9,903 bases of DNA, taken from contig JBKPFS010000136.1 in NCBI GenBank assembly GCA_046728935.1, positions 1 through 9,903 on the forward strand, in the 5' to 3' direction. Below, one piece after another: positions 6,104-9,903 of this stretch (position 1 is its first letter; the number at the start of each line of letters is the position of its first letter). Position numbers and translations under genes: made by a program. The stretch comes from DATAFO01 sp046728935 (GTDB lineage Bacteria; Actinomycetota; Thermoleophilia; Solirubrobacterales; 70-9). The notes beneath the pieces were generated by a model that had not been told where the DNA came from, made no database searches, and worked only from the letters and a program-made list of their open reading frames with translations.

Positions 6104-8692
6104 ATGGGATTCCGGGTCGGGAGTGTGAGCAGGACGGACAGGCTTAAGACCTCCAACGCGCCGCGCGGAGGCCTCGAAGCAGGGATCTGGACGGTCGAAG
6201 ACGGCCCGACTGCGGATACGGTCGAGGTCGACGGTCAGCCGCGCTCGCGCACCCGCGCAATCGACCGTCCGGAGCGCGTCCGCGTGGACGGGAAGTTCTT
6301 CGCCGCCGACGGGGAGCGCTTCGAGTTTCGCGGCGTCACCTACGGCACGTTCGCGCCCCGCTCCGACGGCGCGCAGTTTCCCGACCGCACGCAGGTCGCC
6401 CGCGACTTCGCGCACATGCGGGAGGTCGGCTTCAGCGTGATCCGCACGTACACGCTGCCGAGCGACGACGTCCTCCAACTGGCCGCCGACCACGGGCTGC
6501 GGGTGCTGCCGGACGTCTTCTATCCCGATTGGCGCTATCTGATCGGGGGATCGCGACGCGAGAACCGGAGAGTGGCTCGCGAAGCACGGCAGGAGGTGCG
6601 AGAGGCGGCGCGGCGGTTGGCCGGAAACGAGCACATCCTCGGCCTCTCGCTGGGCAACGAGGTGCCGGCCGATGTGCTGCGTTGGTACGGCATCGACCTC
6701 GTGGCCGACACGTTGCGCGGCCTGGTCGAGGTCGTGCGTGAGGAGGATCGCGACCAGCTGATCACCTACGCGAATTACCCGACAGCGGAGTACCTCCCGC
6801 TCGAAAGCCTCGACTTCCTCATGTTCAACGTCTTCCTGGAGCGGCGCGACGACTTCCGTCGCTACCTGACTCGCCTGCATCACCTCGCTGGCGACCGGCC
6901 GCTGGTACTCGGGGAGGTCGGGATCTCGGCCGGCTCGGGGCCCGAGGGCGAGCGTGCTCAGGCCGAGGCGCTCGACTGGCAGCTGGAGGCCGCGATCGAC
7001 CGGGGGGTGGCGGGAACGTGCGTGTTCTCTTGGACCGATGACTGGTGGGTAGGGGGAAATTCCGTCACCGGCTGGCGCTTCGGCCTCACCCGCTCCGACC
7101 GCTCGCCGCGTCCGGCGATGGAGGTGGCGACGCGCTGGAACCAACGCACCGTGCGCCATCTGGACTTCAACTGGCCGAAGATCAGCGTCGTCATCTGCGC
7201 GCACAACGCCGCCGAGACCCTCGACGAGTGCCTCCAGCACACCTGCGCGCTCGACTACCCCTGGCTCGAGGTGATCGTCGTCGACGACGGCTCCACCGAC
7301 GACACGGCCGAGATCGCGGCGCGCTACCCCGAGGCCCGGCTGGTGCAGATCGATCACGGCGGCCTCGCCGGCGCTCGCAACCAGGGATTCGACGTCGCCC
7401 AGGGCGACCTGATCGCCTTCCTCGACGCCGACGCCTATCCGACCCCCGAGTGGCCCTACTACCTCGCGCTGGGGCTGGACTCCCCCAGCGTCGGCGGGGT
7501 CGGGGGGCCCAACCTGCCTCCCCCCGACGACCCGCCGGGCGCCCACGTGGTGGCGCGCTCGCCCGGTGGCCCGGTGCACGTTCTCACTTCCGACGACCGC
7601 GCCGAGCACATCCCGGGCTGCAACATGGCCTTCTGGAAGATCGTCCTGTCGGAGGTCGGCGGCTTCGATCCCGTCTACACAGCGGCGGGCGACGACGTCG
7701 ACCTGTGCTGGAAGGCGCTCGACCGGGACTGGAAGATCGGCTTTCACCCCGCCGCCTTCGTCTGGCACCACCGTCGCCCAGGCCTCAAGGCCTATCTTCG
7801 GCAGCAGCGGACCTACGGCCGCAGCGAGGCGCTCGTCGAGGCCCGGCATCCCGAGCGCTTTACGCCCGTGGGGACGGCGCGCTGGCGCGGCAGGATCTAC
7901 AACTCGCTGACGCCGCCGCTGACCCGTCAGCGGATCTACCGCGGCGTTTACGGCACCGCGGCTTACCAGTCCGTCTACCAGGCGGGGGGCCACCTGCTCG
8001 ACCTCGTCCACCAGGCCGGCGTGCCGGTCGGCGCGTTCCTGCTGCTCACAGCCCCGCTGGCGGTGGTCTCGCCGTGGCTCGGATTGCCGGCGGCGTTCGC
8101 GATCGCCGGGCTCCTGGTGCTCGCCGGGGTCGACATGGCGCGAGCCGACCCGCCCCGGCGGCAGGCGAAGGGGCGGCTCAGGTTCCGCGCCAGCGTCGCC
8201 ATCCACCATCTGCTCCAGCCGCTTGTGCGGAGCTGGGCACGCAGCCGCCACCGCAACCTCGCGCTGCGCAGCCTCGACACCCAGCCGGCCCTGCCGGCGA
8301 GGGTGAGGCGGGTGCGGCGCGGCGTGGTCGTCGTCCCCGAGGATCGCCCGCGCTCGGAGTTGGCAGCGGCGCTCGTCGAAGCGCTCCGCTGTCATGGCAT
8401 CCGGGCGATGCATCCGAGCGGCTGGGAGGACTGCGACGCGCGCCTGCTCCTCTCCAGCTCGGTCTACGGCGAGCTTCTGACGAGCAGCCACCCCGAGGGC
8501 TTCGTCCAGGTTCGCATCCGCCCCCGCCCCCGCCGGCGCGTGCTCCTCGCCAGCCTCGTGGTGGTGGCGGCGGCGGTCGTCGTCACGCCGGTCCTGGCGA
8601 CGTTGCTCGTGATTCCCGGCGCCGGCGTTGTACGGGGAGCGGTCCGCGCCCGTCGGCTCCCCGCCCGGATCCTGCCTTCTGAGGCAGAGTGA
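6104..8692 (+). CDS. Fusion protein: clan GH-A-like glycoside hydrolase domain + GT2 glycosyltransferase + C-terminal membrane segments
   Basis: An 862-residue protein. Residues about 60-345 form a GH2/GH5-type TIM barrel with both clan GH-A signatures: LGNE (acid/base Glu186) and LGEVG (nucleophile Glu271). Residues about 360-590 are a GT2 nucleotide-sugar glycosyltransferase: ISVVICAHN at 360-368, VVDDGS (Asp394, Asp395), DAD metal site at 441-443, GDDVDL at 529-534 with a likely catalytic Asp, and QQRTYGR near 567-573. Two hydrophobic segments follow (about 640-656 and 658-676). Then come a small soluble region (about 739-803) and a final hydrophobic hairpin (about 813-843). There is no signal peptide and no membrane segment between the two catalytic domains, so both should be cytoplasmic. 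The ATG at 6104 is preferred over an in-frame GTG at 5996, because the intervening stretch has poorer codon bias and contains promoter-like hexamers; no strong Shine-Dalgarno settles it. The stop overlaps the next gene's start. Probable role: synthesis and trimming or transglycosylation of a cell-surface glycan. Confidence 0.9.
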   Translation: MGFRVGSVSRTDRLKTSNAPRGGLEAGIWTVEDGPTADTVEVDGQPRSRTRAIDRPERVRVDGKFFAADGERFEFRGVTYGTFAPRSDGAQFPDRTQVARDFAHMREVGFSVIRTYTLPSDDVLQLAADHGLRVLPDVFYPDWRYLIGGSRRENRRVAREARQEVREAARRLAGNEHILGLSLGNEVPADVLRWYGIDLVADTLRGLVEVVREEDRDQLITYANYPTAEYLPLESLDFLMFNVFLERRDDFRRYLTRLHHLAGDRPLVLGEVGISAGSGPEGERAQAEALDWQLEAAIDRGVAGTCVFSWTDDWWVGGNSVTGWRFGLTRSDRSPRPAMEVATRWNQRTVRHLDFNWPKISVVICAHNAAETLDECLQHTCALDYPWLEVIVVDDGSTDDTAEIAARYPEARLVQIDHGGLAGARNQGFDVAQGDLIAFLDADAYPTPEWPYYLALGLDSPSVGGVGGPNLPPPDDPPGAHVVARSPGGPVHVLTSDDRAEHIPGCNMAFWKIVLSEVGGFDPVYTAAGDDVDLCWKALDRDWKIGFHPAAFVWHHRRPGLKAYLRQQRTYGRSEALVEARHPERFTPVGTARWRGRIYNSLTPPLTRQRIYRGVYGTAAYQSVYQAGGHLLDLVHQAGVPVGAFLLLTAPLAVVSPWLGLPAAFAIAGLLVLAGVDMARADPPRRQAKGRLRFRASVAIHHLLQPLVRSWARSRHRNLALRSLDTQPALPARVRRVRRGVVVVPEDRPRSELAAALVEALRCHGIRAMHPSGWEDCDARLLLSSSVYGELLTSSHPEGFVQVRIRPRPRRRVLLASLVVVAAAVVVTPVLATLLVIPGAGVVRGAVRARRLPARILPSEAE

Positions 8693-9903
8693 TGGACGTC
8701 GCATCGGGCGAGCACGTGGTGGGCGACTTGGGCGATCTCTCGTCAGGCGAGCAGGCGGTCATCGAAGACCTCCTCGGGCGGCCGTCGAAGAAGGGCGCCC
8801 TGAAGCGCGGCTTCAAGGTGATGCCACGGATCCTCCCCTACCTGCGGCCGTACCGGAAGCTTGCGATCGGCTCGGTCGTCATGACGATCCTGCTTGCCGT
8901 GGTCGCGCTGGCGGAGCCGTGGCCGCTGGCGTTCGTGGTCGACAGCATCATCGGCGACGCGCCGGCGCCCGGGTGGGTGAGCGGGATCTTCGGCTCGAGC
9001 ATCGGCGGGCTGATCGCGCTGGCGGTGGGGGCGACGCTCCTCCTGACGCTGTTGTCGGGCGTCATGACGGTCTGGAACGAGTACCTCACGACTTCGCTCG
9101 ACCAGCGGATGGTCCTCGACTTCCGCAGCGACATGTTCCAGCACGCCCAGAAGCTCTCCCTTGCGTTCCACGACAACGAGAGCCTGGGCATCCTGATGTA
9201 CCGCATCAACAACCAGGCGTCCGCGATGGGCCAGATCGTGGTCTCCCTGCCGGCCGTGGCGCAGAGCGTGCTGACGCTCATCGGCATGGCCTACATCTCG
9301 TTCCATATCAACCCCCTGCTCGCCCTCCTCGCGCTGGGCACCACCCCGTTCATCGTCTACTCGACCACCTACTACACGGACCGCATCGAACCGCGCCTCT
9401 ACCGCGTCCGTGGGCTCGGGGCGATGAACCTCTCGATCGTCTACGAGTCGATGGCGATGATGCGCGTGGTACTCGCGTTCGGGACGCAGCGACGCGAGTT
9501 CACGCGCTTTCGCGAGCAGGGGGAGCACTTCAGGGACGAGACCGTCGGCCTGACGGTGCGCCAAACCGCCTTCAAGTTCGCCGTCCAGTTCATCACCTCT
9601 GCCGGCACGGCCGCGGTCATCGGGGTGGGCGCCTACCAGGCCGTGCACGGGGAGATCAGCGCCGGCGAGCTGCTCGTGATCCTCTCCTACATTGCCCAGG
9701 TCTATCAGCCGCTCGAGGACCTGACCAACACGATCACCAGCTTCCAGCAGCAGTTCATCGGCCTGCTGATGTCGTTCGACCTTCTCGACCTGAAGCCTGA
9801 CGTCACCGAGAAGGCGAACGCGAAGCCGCTGGCCAAGGCGCGGGGAGAGGTCGAGCTCGAGGGCGTCAGCTTCGGCTACGAGGAGCGGCGGGAGGTGCTC
9901 AAG
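8692..9903 (+). CDS. ABC exporter, fused permease-ATPase subunit (partial, cut at the right edge)
   Basis: An open frame of 404 codons runs from the ATG at 8692 to the window edge. Its A is shared with the TGA of the preceding gene (TGATG), a sign of translational coupling. It is the membrane half of a type IV (MsbA/ABCB-like) exporter: LRPYRKLAIG before helix 1 (about 57-85), and further helices near 104-126, 183-204, 207-226, 297-316 and 323-341. Family-typical cytoplasmic elements are present, namely FHDNESLGILMYRINN near 159-174, VYESMAMMRVVLAFG near 250-264, and GEISAGELLVILSYIAQVYQPL at 320-341. The ATPase domain is just starting (VELEGVSFGY near 387-396, with Tyr396 at the A-loop position) when the sequence ends before Walker A. 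About 40 residues precede the usual start of such proteins and form a soluble N-terminal extension. The neighbouring flippase and glycosyltransferase make a glycan or glycolipid a plausible cargo, but drugs, lipids or peptides are also carried by this family. Confidence 0.93.
   Translation, partial: MDVASGEHVVGDLGDLSSGEQAVIEDLLGRPSKKGALKRGFKVMPRILPYLRPYRKLAIGSVVMTILLAVVALAEPWPLAFVVDSIIGDAPAPGWVSGIFGSSIGGLIALAVGATLLLTLLSGVMTVWNEYLTTSLDQRMVLDFRSDMFQHAQKLSLAFHDNESLGILMYRINNQASAMGQIVVSLPAVAQSVLTLIGMAYISFHINPLLALLALGTTPFIVYSTTYYTDRIEPRLYRVRGLGAMNLSIVYESMAMMRVVLAFGTQRREFTRFREQGEHFRDETVGLTVRQTAFKFAVQFITSAGTAAVIGVGAYQAVHGEISAGELLVILSYIAQVYQPLEDLTNTITSFQQQFIGLLMSFDLLDLKPDVTEKANAKPLAKARGEVELEGVSFGYEERREVLK

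Noticed and set aside
4906..6156. A minus-strand frame of 416 codons covering the flippase 3' part and the following gap
   Set aside because: Composition is Glu/Arg/Gln/His-rich without motif, and the plus-strand flippase with 12 hydrophobic helices explains the region.
8560..8590. GTGGTGGTGGCGGCGGCGGTCG run looking like a microsatellite
   Set aside because: It encodes the Val/Ala-rich hydrophobic hairpin of the fusion protein; codon choice explains the repetition.
7045..8682. A plus-strand open frame of 545 codons in another phase inside the GH-GT2 gene
   Set aside because: Product is almost entirely Arg, Pro, Ala and Gly, the typical shifted-frame shadow of a high-GC gene.
6098..8704. A minus-strand open frame of 868 codons opposite the GH-GT2 gene
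   Set aside because: Its product is Arg/Val/Gly/His-rich with no recognisable motif. It arises because a GC-rich codon bias on the plus strand suppresses stops in the antisense frame. The plus-strand protein has complete catalytic motifs.
8628..9800. A plus-strand open frame of 390 codons overlapping the ABC exporter
   Set aside because: Arg/Pro/His-rich shadow; the frame from ATG 8692 gives a coherent ABC exporter membrane domain over the same bases.

Overview
The window is about 9.9 kb of very GC-rich DNA (roughly 70% by eye), densely packed with genes. Codons end mostly in G or C, starts include ATG and TTG, the proteins are rich in Ala, Arg and Asp/Glu, and there are many secretion signals. 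This suggests a high-GC actinobacterium. A Thermoleophilia/Solirubrobacterales-type genome is my best guess from protein style, but no marker gene here proves it. I see no rRNA, tRNA, CRISPR array, insertion sequence or phage gene, and no gene-free stretch over 300 bases.

Left part (1-4445): three exported hydrolytic enzymes. A large secreted alpha/beta-hydrolase-like protein (46-2154, minus strand) is divergent from a lipoprotein metallophosphatase (2249-3307, plus). A secreted endonuclease/exonuclease/phosphatase-fold enzyme follows (3327-4445), beginning at a TTG 19 bp after the phosphatase stop. Together these look like an outward-facing degradative or phosphate-scavenging set, which is inference.

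Right part (4582-9903): a surface-glycan module, all plus strand. It contains a 12-helix MOP-type polysaccharide flippase (4582-5970), then an 862-residue fusion of a clan GH-A-like glycoside hydrolase domain with a GT2 glycosyltransferase and C-terminal membrane segments (6104-8692). Overlapping its stop codon is the start of an ABC exporter (8692 to beyond the right edge), cut just as its ATPase domain begins. A simple reading is that the fusion enzyme builds or edits a sugar chain at the inner face of the membrane and that the flippase and/or the ABC exporter moves it out.

The two short gaps in front of the flippase and fusion genes share the 9-mer GGCTACAGT. The first gap also carries a 10-bp direct repeat spaced 33 bp, and the second a promoter-like pair of hexamers. 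The most unusual item is the GH-GT2 fusion: nothing resembling a membrane segment separates its two enzymatic domains, so both are predicted to lie on the cytoplasmic side. I did not find a clearly new defence, mobile or RNA system here.
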